A stretch of DNA of 64,000 nucleotides from Acidimicrobiaceae bacterium (GCA_025463285.1 JAOBWI010000003.1:66720-130719), one strand, 5' to 3'. Shown: positions 38,552 through 48,892, numbered from the stretch's first letter. Numbers and translations: made by a program. Notes: generated by a model from the letters alone, not told the origin.

Positions 38552-39189
38552 GCGTGAGTCGTCGCGACGAGGTGTTGACGCTCGCCGAGCGGGCCAAGGG
38601 CTTTATGCCGCATAACGAGGGACTCGCGCTCTTCTCGTTCGCCCTGGAACTCGGCGAGCGCATTCCTTCCAGCACGTGGCTCGAAGTCGGCGCGTGGTGT
38701 GGGAAGTCCGCCCTCTACTTAGGCGCTGCGGCTGAGGCGACCCAGAGTGTGCTCTACTCCCTCGATCACCACCACGGCAGCGACGAGAACCAAGAGGGTT
38801 GGGAGCACTTTGACGCCACCCTCGTCGATCCCCGCGACGGACGGCTCAACACCTTGCCGACGTGGCAAGGCACCATTGCCGACGCTCGTCTTGAAGAGAC
38901 GGTGATCGGGCTGGTGGGACACTCGGCCGTAGTAGCTCGCCACTTTCATCAGCCCCTCGAGCTGGTGTTCATTGATGGCGGCCACGGCCACGACGTCGCC
39001 TGGGGTGACTTTCGCGCCTGGTCACCCAAGGTGGTTAGTGGTGGAGCGCTCCTCGTCCACGACGTCTTCCCTCACCCCGAGGACGGCGGGCGGGCGCCCT
39101 ATGAGATCTATCTCAAGGCGCTCGAGAGTGGAGAGTTCGTCGAGGTGGCGAGCGAGGGCTCGCTGCGAGCGTTACGACGCGTTCGTTAG
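38548..39189 (+). CDS. Class I SAM-dependent methyltransferase-like protein
   Basis: TWLEVGAWCGKSALYLGAAAE...LELVFIDGGHGHDVAWGDFRAWSPKVVSGGALLVHDV; GTG overlaps upstream stop. Confidence 0.85.
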   Translation: MSVSRRDEVLTLAERAKGFMPHNEGLALFSFALELGERIPSSTWLEVGAWCGKSALYLGAAAEATQSVLYSLDHHHGSDENQEGWEHFDATLVDPRDGRLNTLPTWQGTIADARLEETVIGLVGHSAVVARHFHQPLELVFIDGGHGHDVAWGDFRAWSPKVVSGGALLVHDVFPHPEDGGRAPYEIYLKALESGEFVEVASEGSLRALRRVR

Positions 39190-40254
39190 AGGGCAGCCCG
39201 GTTCGGGCAAGTCGAGCGGTGAGGTCAGTTCGCCGTGTCGAAAGATACCCGCCGCCCGCGACGACGAGGTCAACGCGTCAGCCGCCAAGATGACAGCCGC
39301 CGCCGTGTAGGACGTGACCTCGCGAGGGGGAAAGCTCACGCCGTCGGGGTAGGCGATGCCCGTCACGTACGCGCCATCCTCGCGTCGATGCGGGCGAGTA
39401 CAGGCGAAGAGGTCGAGGGCCCGGCTGGTGTATCCCAGCGCGTCCAGAGCCAGTACGCACTCGGCCGTCTCGGCGGCCGTCACCCAGTCGTTCGTCGAGA
39501 CGCACCGCACCCCGAGTCCGTCCATCACGTGGCGCTCCCACCCATCGGCCAGGCGCTTCTCTCCCCCGGCTCCTCGCAGCGCACCACAGAAGATCGGGTA
39601 GTACCAGTCCATGGCAAACTCATTCTTCGGAGCGAACGCGCCAGGGTGGTGCGCCACGGCGTGTCCCAGGCGCGCCGCCGCGAGCTCCCACTCGGGTTTC
39701 GCCCAGTCGAGTCGCTCGGCCAACGCCACGCCACAACAGATCGAGTGAAAGATCGACGACGAGCCCGTCAACAGCGCGTAGCTCTCCGGGTGACCCTGCG
39801 CGTCGAGGGACCAGCGCACGGTGCCGTCGCTCAACTGCCAGCGCAACACAAAAGTCATCGCCTTCTCGACCACGGGCCAGAGTTCGGCGGCGAAGTCGAC
39901 GTCGTCGGTCGCTACCACGTAGTGGTAGAGACCGGCCGCCACGTAGGCGCAGACGTTGGTGTCCAGACGCGTGTCTTTAGGACGCTCACCGACGTAGTAG
40001 TTAAACCAGCTGCCATCGCCGAGTTGCGTGTCGGCCAACCAGCGATAGGCCGCGCGGGCTTGCTCGAGGTAGCCGGTGACCGTGAGGGCCATGGCCACCT
40101 CCACGTGGTTCCAGGGGTCGCAGTGTCCCCCCACGAACCAGGGAATCTGGCCACTTCGAACCTGCAAGGACGCCAGGTAACGAGCAGTGTCGGCCAGCTC
40201 TTCGCTGGTCATCACCCCGGGCACGCCGCCCAGGGATCTGGTCGTCGAGCTCAC
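39172..40254 (-). CDS. Alpha/alpha-toroid (prenyltransferase/glycosidase-like) protein, unknown substrate
   Basis: Repeats TARYLASLQVRSGQIPW, AYRWLADTQLGDGSWFNYY, DTNVCAYVAAGLYHYV typical of the (alpha/alpha)6 toroid. Confidence 0.75.
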   Translation of the reverse strand: MSSTTRSLGGVPGVMTSEELADTARYLASLQVRSGQIPWFVGGHCDPWNHVEVAMALTVTGYLEQARAAYRWLADTQLGDGSWFNYYVGERPKDTRLDTNVCAYVAAGLYHYVVATDDVDFAAELWPVVEKAMTFVLRWQLSDGTVRWSLDAQGHPESYALLTGSSSIFHSICCGVALAERLDWAKPEWELAAARLGHAVAHHPGAFAPKNEFAMDWYYPIFCGALRGAGGEKRLADGWERHVMDGLGVRCVSTNDWVTAAETAECVLALDALGYTSRALDLFACTRPHRREDGAYVTGIAYPDGVSFPPREVTSYTAAAVILAADALTSSSRAAGIFRHGELTSPLDLPEPGCPLTNAS

Positions 40255-40967
40255 CGCGGTTTCCCCAGATAGAGCACGAGAGACTTGCCCATGAGCGGTG
40301 AGAGAACTCGCTCGGCGTATCGGGTGAGCGCGGGCTTTTTCATGAGGTCCCAGACCAGCAGTTGGTGGTAGCGCTGCACTAGGGGGTGGTCCTCGTTGGT
40401 GGGGCCCACGCAGCACTTGAGCCACCAATACGGACTGTGCAGCCCGTGGGCGTAGTGGTGTCCCGTGACGACCAGGCCGCTCGAGGTGAGACGCTGGGCC
40501 AGCACCGAGCGGCGATAGATGCGAATGTGCCCGCCGGGCACGTTGTGGTACTCATCGGAGAGCGACCAGTTGATGAGCTCGGGACCGAAGCGCGGCACCG
40601 TGATGGCCATGGTGCCACCGGGACGTACGACGCGCGCCAGCTCGCGCATGGCCGAGAGATCGTCGGGGAGATGCTCGAGCACCTCAGAACAGATCACTCG
40701 ATCGAAGGCGCCGTCGGGGAAAGGTAGGTGAAGGGCGTCGCCCTGCACGACGGCGGCGTGCAGGGAGCCTTCGGCGAGTTCCCCGGCTTCGACCATCGAG
40801 ACGAACATGGCGGCCACTCCGTTGACCTCGTCGGTTCCGGCGTCCAGGGCGACGACGACGGCGCCGCGACGAGCCGCTTCGAAGGCGTGGCGACCGAAGC
40901 CACAGCCGAGGTCGAGAACCTTGTCGCCCCGACGCAGGCCTAGTTGCTCGTACTTAGCGGTCAGCAT
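40251..40967 (-). CDS. Class I SAM-dependent methyltransferase
   Basis: DKVLDLGCGFGRHAFEAARRGAVVVALDAG...VICSEVLEHLPDDLSAMRELARVVRPGGTMAITVP. Confidence 0.93.
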   Translation of the reverse strand: MLTAKYEQLGLRRGDKVLDLGCGFGRHAFEAARRGAVVVALDAGTDEVNGVAAMFVSMVEAGELAEGSLHAAVVQGDALHLPFPDGAFDRVICSEVLEHLPDDLSAMRELARVVRPGGTMAITVPRFGPELINWSLSDEYHNVPGGHIRIYRRSVLAQRLTSSGLVVTGHHYAHGLHSPYWWLKCCVGPTNEDHPLVQRYHQLLVWDLMKKPALTRYAERVLSPLMGKSLVLYLGKPR

Positions 40968-42337
40968 CAGTCAAAGATCATCGAGTCGGGCAACGGTTGA
41001 GCGTTCAGAATCGCCTCGTAACAGGCCGCCGTGCCGCGCGCCGTGACCTGCCAGGTAAAACGTTCGATGACGCGCTGACGACCGGCGGCCCCCAGCCGCT
41101 CGCGCAGTTCGGCGTCGTCGAGCAACGAGCGAATGGCGCCAACGAGAGCTTCGGGATCATTCGCCTCGACCAACAGCCCGGTCTCGCCGCTCGTGCCCAC
41201 CACTTCGGGCAGCGCCCCCCCGGTGGTCGCTACGACCGGTACGCCACAACTCATCGCCTCAATCGCCGGCAGGGAAAACCCTTCGTAGAGGCTGGGGACG
41301 ATGGCCACTTCCGCCTGGCCGTAGAGTCGGGCCAGCTCTTTGTCGCTCACGCCCGAGATGGTGCTGACAATGTCGTTGAGTCCCAGGCGCTCTAACGTCG
41401 TGGCGACTCGTCCTCCCTTTTGGGGCCGTCCGATGACGATGAGGTCCACGTCGCGCTCGGCGCGGAGCTTGGCGATGGCTTCGAGCAGCGGTACCAGTCC
41501 CTTCATGGGTATGTCACTGCTCGTGGTGACCATCAGCCGCCCTTTTTTCTTCACCACGTCGTCGTAGGGCTTGAACACCTCCGCGTCGACGCCCACGGGC
41601 ACCACGGTGAGGCGATCCAGCGCCACACCCATCTGGGCGTGAATGTCGGCCTTGGAGTTATGCGACACCGTGAGCACCGCGGGTAGCTGCTTCACGACGC
41701 GCACCTGCGTGCGAAGAAATCCGAACCAGCGACGCGTGGTAAAGCGCTTGAACGCCGTCTCGGCGTGGTCCAGCGCGATGGAGCGGTCGACGGTGATCGG
41801 GTGGTGCAACGTCTCGAGCAGCGGCCAACCTTGACGGTGCAACCTCAAGATGCCCGGGCCAATGCACTGGTTGTCGTGAATAATGTCGAAGTCAGCGCGT
41901 CGATGGCGAAGCAACTTCGCCACGCGCAGCGAGTAGGCAAAGGGTTCGCCGAACCCCGAGCTCAGCATGATGGCGAACTCGCTCACGTCGGCCAACGAGG
42001 TGAACTCCGAGCGGGCCGGGATGCGAAAAGGGTCGGGGTCGCGGTAGAGATCAAGCCCTCGAATCGGTGTGAAACCCACGCCGTCGTCGAGTTCGGGCCA
42101 CGGCGGACCCGAAAAGACTTCGACGCTGTGCCCGAGGGCCACCAGTTCTCGGGTGAGATGGCGGGTATAGACACCTTGTCCTCCGCAGCGCGGATTGCCC
42201 CGGTAGAGCAAAAAGGCGACGCGGTACTTCCCGGGCTTCGCCGGAGCGGCCGACACGTGAGGCGGGAGGGTGAGAGCGCGGCTGCGAGCCCAAGATGCCT
42301 TCGTCTCCGCGATGGTCTGGGCGAGCGAGCAGGGCAC
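40967..42337 (-). CDS. Family 4 glycosyltransferase
   Basis: RVAFLLYRGNPRCGGQGVYTRHLTRELVALGHSVEVFSG...PSLYEGFSLPAIEAMSCGVPVVATTGGALPEVVG. Confidence 0.95.
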   Translation of the reverse strand: MPCSLAQTIAETKASWARSRALTLPPHVSAAPAKPGKYRVAFLLYRGNPRCGGQGVYTRHLTRELVALGHSVEVFSGPPWPELDDGVGFTPIRGLDLYRDPDPFRIPARSEFTSLADVSEFAIMLSSGFGEPFAYSLRVAKLLRHRRADFDIIHDNQCIGPGILRLHRQGWPLLETLHHPITVDRSIALDHAETAFKRFTTRRWFGFLRTQVRVVKQLPAVLTVSHNSKADIHAQMGVALDRLTVVPVGVDAEVFKPYDDVVKKKGRLMVTTSSDIPMKGLVPLLEAIAKLRAERDVDLIVIGRPQKGGRVATTLERLGLNDIVSTISGVSDKELARLYGQAEVAIVPSLYEGFSLPAIEAMSCGVPVVATTGGALPEVVGTSGETGLLVEANDPEALVGAIRSLLDDAELRERLGAAGRQRVIERFTWQVTARGTAACYEAILNAQPLPDSMIFD

Positions 42338-42439
42338 GGGGCAACTTTCCTTTTGACGGGTCCACCATTCTCCTCGAATCTCCAGAGGGCCACAAATGGC
42401 AGGCCAGGCAGTCTATTTGGGTGACTACGCTTGCACAGC

Positions 42440-43672
42440 ATGGACCTGAGTTACCCCCCAGAAGCGGAATCCTTTCGAAAAGAGATCCGCGGCTGGCTCG
42501 AAGAGAATCTGCCCGCGGGCTGGTTTGATCCGGGCTTTTCCATGACCATCGACGAGCGTCAACGTTTCAGCGACACCTGGACCGAGAAGCTCTTCGCCGG
42601 CGGATGGATCTGCGCCGGATGGCCCGTTGAGTACGGCGGGAAGGGACTGTCGTTGATGGACCAGGTGGTGCTGAGCGAAGAGTTCGCCAGGGCCAACGCG
42701 CCCCTGCGGGCCGACTTCTTTGGCGACGTCTTGGTGGGCCCCACCATTCTTCAGTGGGGCACCGATGAACAGAAAAAAGAGTTCATCCCGAAGATTTTGA
42801 ACGGCACCATCGCCTGGTGCCAGGGCTTCTCCGAGCCGGACGCCGGCTCGGACCTCGCCAGCCTGAAGACCTCCGCCGTCCTGGACGGCGACGAGTGGGT
42901 CATCAACGGTCAGAAGGTCTGGACGACCGAGGCCCAACACGCCGACTTCGTTTTCCTTCTCACTCGCACCAACCCCGACGCGCCTCAGCACGCCGGCATC
43001 AGTTTCCTGCTCGTGCCCATGCACCAAGAAGGCGTGGAAGTGCGACCCATTACCCAAATTGACGGTACGGCGGAGTTCAACGAGGTCTTTTTTACCAACG
43101 CGCGTTGCCCCAAGGACAACGTGCTCGGCGGCGTGAACAACGGCTGGAAGGTCGCCATGACCACACTCGGCTTTGAGCGAGGGTCGTCGTCCACCGTGGG
43201 ACACCAACGCTTCTTTAAGGAGTGGCTGTTCATGGTGAAAGAGGCACAACGGGTGCGCAAGAACGAGGACGAACTCGTGCGCGACGCGTTGGTGAAGGCG
43301 TGGTCCAAGATAAAGATCATGGAGATCAACGGCTACCGTACGTTGACCGACGCTCTTAACAACACGCACCACTCCGCCCTGCTGGGGGCGTGCAACAAGA
43401 TGTTCTGGTCCGAGGCGCACCGGGCGGCCACGAACTTAGCCATTGACATCGTGGGTATGGAAGCGCAGATCCTGACGGGCGAGGGACCCCTCGAGGGTCC
43501 CTCGGGCCTGCCACGGCTCGGGCGCTCCGACTATCCGGTCTCTGAACTTCAGGCGGCGTTCTTCTTCGCCCGGTCCGAGACCATTTGGGGCGGCACGGCC
43601 GAGATTCAACGCAACATCGTTGGCGAGCGAGCCCTGGGCCTGCCGAAAGAGCCCAAGCCCCTCAACGCGTAG
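42440..43672 (+). CDS. Acyl-CoA dehydrogenase
   Basis: WCQGFSEPDAGSDLASLKTSAV...INGQKVWTTEAQHADF...RSETIWGGTAEIQRNIVGERALGLPKEP. Confidence 0.95.
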   Translation: MDLSYPPEAESFRKEIRGWLEENLPAGWFDPGFSMTIDERQRFSDTWTEKLFAGGWICAGWPVEYGGKGLSLMDQVVLSEEFARANAPLRADFFGDVLVGPTILQWGTDEQKKEFIPKILNGTIAWCQGFSEPDAGSDLASLKTSAVLDGDEWVINGQKVWTTEAQHADFVFLLTRTNPDAPQHAGISFLLVPMHQEGVEVRPITQIDGTAEFNEVFFTNARCPKDNVLGGVNNGWKVAMTTLGFERGSSSTVGHQRFFKEWLFMVKEAQRVRKNEDELVRDALVKAWSKIKIMEINGYRTLTDALNNTHHSALLGACNKMFWSEAHRAATNLAIDIVGMEAQILTGEGPLEGPSGLPRLGRSDYPVSELQAAFFFARSETIWGGTAEIQRNIVGERALGLPKEPKPLNA

Positions 43673-43710
43673 CGACGGTACACGGGTCGCCGCTAAGGAA
43701 AGGATCGTTG

Positions 43711-44625
43711 GTGTACCGAGTTCCCAACCAAGAGGGAAAACTTTGCGTCGTCACCGGCGCTAACAGCGGCCTCGGTAAGGAAGCGGCCCGCCGCCTGGCC
43801 GGCGCTGGGGCGAGCGTCATCATGGCGGTGAGAAACGTTGACAAAGGGGAGGCCGCGCGCGACGCACTACTGGCGCTGAACCCCGACGCGCGACTCGAGG
43901 TTCGCCGACTGGACCTCGCCAATCTCTCGTCGGTGCGAGCCTTCGCCGATCAACTGATCGCCGACGACCACCCGATTGACATTCTGCTCAACAACGGGGG
44001 CGTGATGGCGCCACCCCAACGCGCGCTCAGCGCGGACGGCTTCGAGCTGCAGTTCGCTACGAACTTTCTCGGGCACTACGTCGTGACGCTTCGCCTCCTG
44101 CCGTTGATTCTCACGGCCGCCGGTCCGAGCGTGACGACTGTGAGTAGCGTGGCCGCCCAGTTCGGCCGCATCCGCTTCAACGACATACAGAGCGAGCGTC
44201 ACTACATCGCCTACCGTTCGTACGCGCAGTCCAAACTGGCCGACTTACTTTTCGCTCAGCAGCTCGCCCGCCTGGCCAACCAACGTAACTGGGACCTGAT
44301 GAGTAACGCCGCTCACCCCGGCCTCACCAGGACCAACCTCTTTAACGCTCGATTGAACGTGGGTCGCGACACGCACAAGACGTCGATCCAGACACGGCTC
44401 GCGCCCTCCCAGGGGGTCGAGCAGGGCGTGGAACCCATCCTGTACGCCGCGACGAGTCCCGACGCGATCAGTGGCGCGTACTACGGACCGCGTGGACTCT
44501 TCGGTCTCGCCGGTGTGACAACCTTGGTGAAGGCTCCGCGCAGCGCGCGACATCCAGAGACCGCCGAGAGGTTGTGGAAGTTGGCGGCGGAGCTGAGCGG
44601 CGAAAACGTGCCGGCGGGGCTGTAA
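43711..44625 (+). CDS. Short-chain dehydrogenase/reductase
   Basis: LCVVTGANSGLGKEAARRLAGAGASVIMAVRN...LLNNGGVMAPP...YAQSKLADLLFAQQL. Confidence 0.93.
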   Translation: MYRVPNQEGKLCVVTGANSGLGKEAARRLAGAGASVIMAVRNVDKGEAARDALLALNPDARLEVRRLDLANLSSVRAFADQLIADDHPIDILLNNGGVMAPPQRALSADGFELQFATNFLGHYVVTLRLLPLILTAAGPSVTTVSSVAAQFGRIRFNDIQSERHYIAYRSYAQSKLADLLFAQQLARLANQRNWDLMSNAAHPGLTRTNLFNARLNVGRDTHKTSIQTRLAPSQGVEQGVEPILYAATSPDAISGAYYGPRGLFGLAGVTTLVKAPRSARHPETAERLWKLAAELSGENVPAGL

Positions 44626-44955
44626 CTAGATCTGTCGGTAGCGCGGCACGTAACCGCCCGTACCAAGCAGTGAGGAGTCCTCGAGGTCAATCGACTCGTC
44701 GAGGCCACCGAGCACCTGGGTTACCCACGGCAGACGGTCGGTCAAAATGCGCGTCACACCTCCCTGGAGGGTGTCGGTGGAGATGGCGCAACTCGAGCAC
44801 GCTCCCCCGAGCTGCACTTCCACCACTCCGGTCTCGACGTCGCAGCGCACCAAGACCAAATCCCCGCCGTCGGCTTGCACCGACGGACGCATGAGATCGA
44901 TCAGCGCGTTCAACGCGGAGAGCCGGCTCGATCGCTCCTGATCCGTGAGTTCCAT
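44626..44955 (-). CDS. NifU-like C-terminal domain Fe-S protein
   Basis: LMRPSVQADGGDLVLVRCDVETGVVEVQLGGACSSCAISTDTLQGGVTRIL. Confidence 0.95.
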   Translation of the reverse strand: MELTDQERSSRLSALNALIDLMRPSVQADGGDLVLVRCDVETGVVEVQLGGACSSCAISTDTLQGGVTRILTDRLPWVTQVLGGLDESIDLEDSSLLGTGGYVPRYRQI

Positions 44956-45019
44956 GTGGCCAGTCTGCCGTGAAAATGTGGGGCCGTGCCCGCGCCAGCG
45001 CAATTACTACTATGAGCAG

Positions 45020-46288
45020 GTGACTGAGCCCACCTCCGCTTTGAGTGTCCGCGATATCGACGTGTCGTCCACGGATTTTTGGCGACGACCGTGGAAAGAG
45101 AGGGACGAGGCCTTCGCCACACTTCGCCGCGAACAGCCCATCGGTCACTACGAGGAGCCCGTCCTCGAAGGCAGCGAGATCGAGTTTCCCAAGGGAGACG
45201 GTTTCTACGCGCTGACGCGCCACCGCGACGTGGCCGAAGCGACGCGCCATCCCGAAGTCTTTCTCTCGGGCCACGGAACGGTCACGATGTTCGACCTGGC
45301 CCCCGAGATGGTCGAGTACTTCTCGGGCATGATCTCGACCGACAACCCCAAGCACGCTCGACTTCGTCGTATCGTCTCTAACGCCTTTAGCTCGAAGAAT
45401 ATCCAAAGGGTGGAAGAGTCCATCGAGCGCGTCGCCGACGAAGTGATTGAGCGGGCCCGTCGCGAGGGCAGCGGCGACTTCGTGCTGGACATCGCCGCGC
45501 CCTATCCCTTAGAGATCATCTGCACCATGATGGGCGTGCCCAAGAGCGAGTACGCCACCGTTCTTCGCTGCTCGAATACCATCGTCTCCAACGGCGATCC
45601 CGAGTACATCCCGGCGGGCAACGATCCCGTGGTGGCCTTCTTGGAGTCCGCGATGACCTTGACCGGCATCATGGAAGAGCTCGGACGGTTTCGCATTGAT
45701 CAGCCCATCGACGACGTAACCAGCGCACTGGTGAACGCCGAAGTTGAGTCCGAGAAGTTGACGCAACAAGAGTTGGCGTCCTTCTTCGTGCTGCTGGTGA
45801 TCGCGGGGAGCGAAACCACGCGAACGGCCCTGGCGCACGCCCTGCACGCCTTTGGTCAGTTTCCCGACCAGCAACGGCGCCTGGTCGAGGACTTTCCCGC
45901 TCTCGCCAAAACGGCTGCGGACGAGATAGTGCGCTGGGCCTCTCCCGTCACCTTTACCCGACGCACCTTGGCGAGCGACTACACCATCTCGGGCTTCGAC
46001 CTCAAGACTGGCGAGAACGTGGTCATGTTTTATAACTCGGCCAACCGCGACGAAGAGGTCTTCGCCGATCCCTTTTCTTTCGACGTCGGACGTACCCCCA
46101 ACGACCACTTTGGCTTTGGCGCACCGGGCCCGCACTTCTGCCTCGGCGCGCACTTGGCTCGCCGAGAGATCATGGTCATGTGGCGCGAACTGCTCTCGCG
46201 CACGCCGAACATTCGCGCCACCGGCGCACCGTCACAGCTGGCCTCGAACTTCATTAACGGCGTCAAGCGCCTCGACTACAGCTTTTAG
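45020..46288 (+). CDS. Cytochrome P450
   Basis: LLVIAGSETTRTALAHAL; EIVRWASPVTFTRRT; FGFGAPGPHFCLGAHLARREI heme motif. Confidence 0.97.
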   Translation: MTEPTSALSVRDIDVSSTDFWRRPWKERDEAFATLRREQPIGHYEEPVLEGSEIEFPKGDGFYALTRHRDVAEATRHPEVFLSGHGTVTMFDLAPEMVEYFSGMISTDNPKHARLRRIVSNAFSSKNIQRVEESIERVADEVIERARREGSGDFVLDIAAPYPLEIICTMMGVPKSEYATVLRCSNTIVSNGDPEYIPAGNDPVVAFLESAMTLTGIMEELGRFRIDQPIDDVTSALVNAEVESEKLTQQELASFFVLLVIAGSETTRTALAHALHAFGQFPDQQRRLVEDFPALAKTAADEIVRWASPVTFTRRTLASDYTISGFDLKTGENVVMFYNSANRDEEVFADPFSFDVGRTPNDHFGFGAPGPHFCLGAHLARREIMVMWRELLSRTPNIRATGAPSQLASNFINGVKRLDYSF

Positions 46289-46635
46289 GCCTTGCGGGCG
46301 GCCAGCGCTTCGTCAAAAACCCGCAGCGCTCTCGGTCCCCACACGGTACCCGGTCCACCGTTGAGCGCAATGGAGACGCCAATCATTTCAGCGACTTGCT
46401 GGCGGCTCACGTCGGCGCGAACACAGCCGCGCGCGTGGGCCACGATGCAACCGTCGCACTCTCGCGTGATCGCGACGGCCAGTGCGATGAGTTCCTTGGT
46501 GCCCACCGACAACTCGCCGTCGGCCATGGCGGCCGCCGACAGCGCCGCGTACCCTTTCATCACGTCGGGGATGAGTTCGCGAAGTTCGATCGCTGGTTGG
46601 CGAAGCTCTTCACGAATTTGGTTCATGCTGTCCAT
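46285..46635 (-). CDS. Carboxymuconolactone decarboxylase/AhpD-like protein
   Basis: LSVGTKELIALAVAITRECDGCIVAHARGCVRADVSRQQVAEMIGVSIALNGGP (CxxC-3x-H). Confidence 0.93.
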   Translation of the reverse strand: MDSMNQIREELRQPAIELRELIPDVMKGYAALSAAAMADGELSVGTKELIALAVAITRECDGCIVAHARGCVRADVSRQQVAEMIGVSIALNGGPGTVWGPRALRVFDEALAARKA

Positions 46636-46711
46636 AACTACCTCCGACGACGAGCGTAGCGATTCCCTCGAGGCGTCCGAGGCCCCGACGGCGCTTTCGT
46701 AAGATGACTCG

Positions 46712-47206
46712 ATGACTGTCATTGACGAACTGCTCGCGCACAACCGCCAATATGTCGACCAGCACGGACACCGCGAACTAGCGACCTCGCCCACCCTCCA
46801 TCTGGCCGTCCTCACCTGTATGGACTCGCGTCTCGATCTCTTTGGTGCCCTCGGACTCGACCTCGGCGAAGTACACCTCGTGCGCAACGCCGGCGGTATC
46901 GCCACCGACGACGCGATCCGCTCGCTTCTGCTGAGCCAACGCCTGCTGGGCACCCGGTCGGTGATGGTCATCCACCACACGCGCTGTGGACTTGAGTCCT
47001 TCGACGAAGAGACCTTACAAGAGGACCTGACCGCGACCTTCGGCGTGCGTCCGCCCTTTCGACTGGGCGCCTACCGCGACGTGGACGAGGACGTGCGCTC
47101 CACGGTGAGGGCACTGCGCGAGAGCCCCTTCGTCGACGACGCCGAGATTCGGGGCTTCGTCTTCGATGTGGACGACGGAGAGCTACGCGAGGTCTCCGTT
47201 TCCTAG
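46712..47206 (+). CDS. Beta-class carbonic anhydrase
   Basis: VLTCMDSRLDLFGALGLDLGEVHLVRNAGGIATDDAIRSL...VIHHTRCGLESF. Confidence 0.95.
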   Translation: MTVIDELLAHNRQYVDQHGHRELATSPTLHLAVLTCMDSRLDLFGALGLDLGEVHLVRNAGGIATDDAIRSLLLSQRLLGTRSVMVIHHTRCGLESFDEETLQEDLTATFGVRPPFRLGAYRDVDEDVRSTVRALRESPFVDDAEIRGFVFDVDDGELREVSVS

Positions 47207-47282
47207 GTCCGATGGTGAATCCCAGACCGGTCGCCTCGGCGCCGCGACGGCGTCGTCGTGAGAGGCGTCGGGCTAGCGCCGC

Positions 47283-47982
47283 GAGTTAGGGGCGAGGGTC
47301 GATCGGGGTGAGGACGCCCACGCTGGCTTCGATGGCTTCGGCGGCGTTGAGACAGAGATCTTCGCGAAAGAGGTCGCCAATGACCTGCACGCCGGTCGGC
47401 AGGCCCTTGGCCGTCCCCGTCGGCCCACAGGCCGCGGGCAGGCCCAGCAGGTTCGCGGGGAGCACAAAAAGGAAAACCCTCGATGACCTTCGTGGCCGAC
47501 CCGGCGTCTTGAATGTCGTAACCCAAGGCAAAGGGCGGCTGCGTCCAGGTGGGCCCCACGATGAGCGGGTAGGAGGCAAAGAACTCTCGCCACGCTCGAG
47601 CGATCGTGTAGCGGGTTGCATCAACGCCATCGACTCCGGCGTCGCGTCGGGCAGCTCGAGCATCGTCAGGACCAGGAATCGCTGTCCGCCCTCGCCAATG
47701 ACGAGCTCAAGGGCCAGCACGCCGTCGACCAACATCAACGTCGAGGTTGGACTTAACGGTAGAGGGAACGCCGTGCAGCGCTCCAAGGGGCTCACCGGCC
47801 CGCTGTGCGGCGTCAGCGGCGAGTGCCTCGTCGGGACGAACCACTGCCACCGCGTTCACCTCGGCGTTTACGCGCTCGATACGCGCCAAATGCGCCGCAA
47901 CCACCTCGTGCGATGAGGTCTCCCCGGTTCGAATGAGCCGGGCCAGCGTCGAGGCCGACTCCCGCCACAGCTCTTTGGACAC
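47283..47982 (-). pseudogene. Amidase-family pseudogene with internal deletion and frameshifts
   Basis: N-term ...HEVVAAHLARIERVNAEVNAVAVV...GALHGVPSTVKSNLDVDVGRR joins C-term pieces GPTWTQPPFALGYDIQDA (one frame) and FVLPANLLGLPAACGPTGTAKGLPTGVQVIGDLFREDLCLNAAEAIEA (another frame). Confidence 0.88.
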
Positions 47983-48044
47983 GTTTTACCCCCAGAGCAA
48001 TTGGTCCGGGCACGTCTGTTACGCTCCTCGCGAAGCGCCCCACG

Positions 48045-48890
48045 TCAGCCGAAGCGACCGAGGGTGTAGTCGAGCGTGCGCGAGTCGTCGGGGTTGTTGA
48101 AGATCTTCTCCGTCGTGTCGAACTCGATGAGTTCACCGGCGCGGTCCTCGCCCATCAACAAGAAGGCGCAGTCGTCGGAGATACGGGCGGCCTGTTGCAT
48201 GTTGTGGGTCACGATGACGACGGTGACGCGGCTCTTTAAAGTCTTCATGAGTTCTTCAATGTGCAGGGTGGCGATGGGGTCGAGCGCGGAGGTCGGCTCG
48301 TCCATCAACAGCACTTCGGGATCCAGAGCCAACGCGCGAGCAATGCACAGTCGCTGCTGCTCACCGCCCGAGAGGTTCGAGGCCGCGACTTTCAAGCGGC
48401 TCGACACCGAGTCCCACAGCGCGGCGGAGCGAAGCGAGGCCTCGGCCGACTCGTCTAGGAGCGCCTTCTTCTTGATGCCGTTGAAGCGAAGGCCCGAGAC
48501 GACGTTGTCGTAGATCGACATCGTGGGGAAGGGATTCGGTCGCTGGAAGACCATGCCCACGCGTGTGCGCAGTTCGGTCACCGTCAAGTTGCCACGGTAG
48601 ATGTCGGTGCCCTCGAGCGAGATCTGTCCCGAGACCTTGGCGCCGGGCGTTAAGTCGTGGAGTCGATTGAGGGCGCGCAGCAACGTGGTCTTGCCCGAAC
48701 CCGAAGGCCCGATCAAACTCGTTACGCGATTTTTAGCGACGTCAAAGGTGCAGTCGCGCACCGCCACGCGGCCATGGAACGCAACGGCCACGTTGTTCAG
48801 TTGCATGGCGATGGCTCCGCGCACGGCGGGCGTTACAACTTGGGTGGTCTCGGACTTGATCTCGGTCATGATCTCTATCTCTTGCTCCAT
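48045..48890 (-). CDS. pstB: Phosphate ABC transporter ATP-binding protein
   Basis: LIGPSGSGKTTLLRALNRLHDL...GMVFQRPNPFPTMSIYDNV...LSGGEQQRLCIARALALDPEVLLMDEPTSALDPIAT. Confidence 0.98.
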   Translation of the reverse strand: MEQEIEIMTEIKSETTQVVTPAVRGAIAMQLNNVAVAFHGRVAVRDCTFDVAKNRVTSLIGPSGSGKTTLLRALNRLHDLTPGAKVSGQISLEGTDIYRGNLTVTELRTRVGMVFQRPNPFPTMSIYDNVVSGLRFNGIKKKALLDESAEASLRSAALWDSVSSRLKVAASNLSGGEQQRLCIARALALDPEVLLMDEPTSALDPIATLHIEELMKTLKSRVTVVIVTHNMQQAARISDDCAFLLMGEDRAGELIEFDTTEKIFNNPDDSRTLDYTLGRFG

Positions 48891-48892
48891 AG

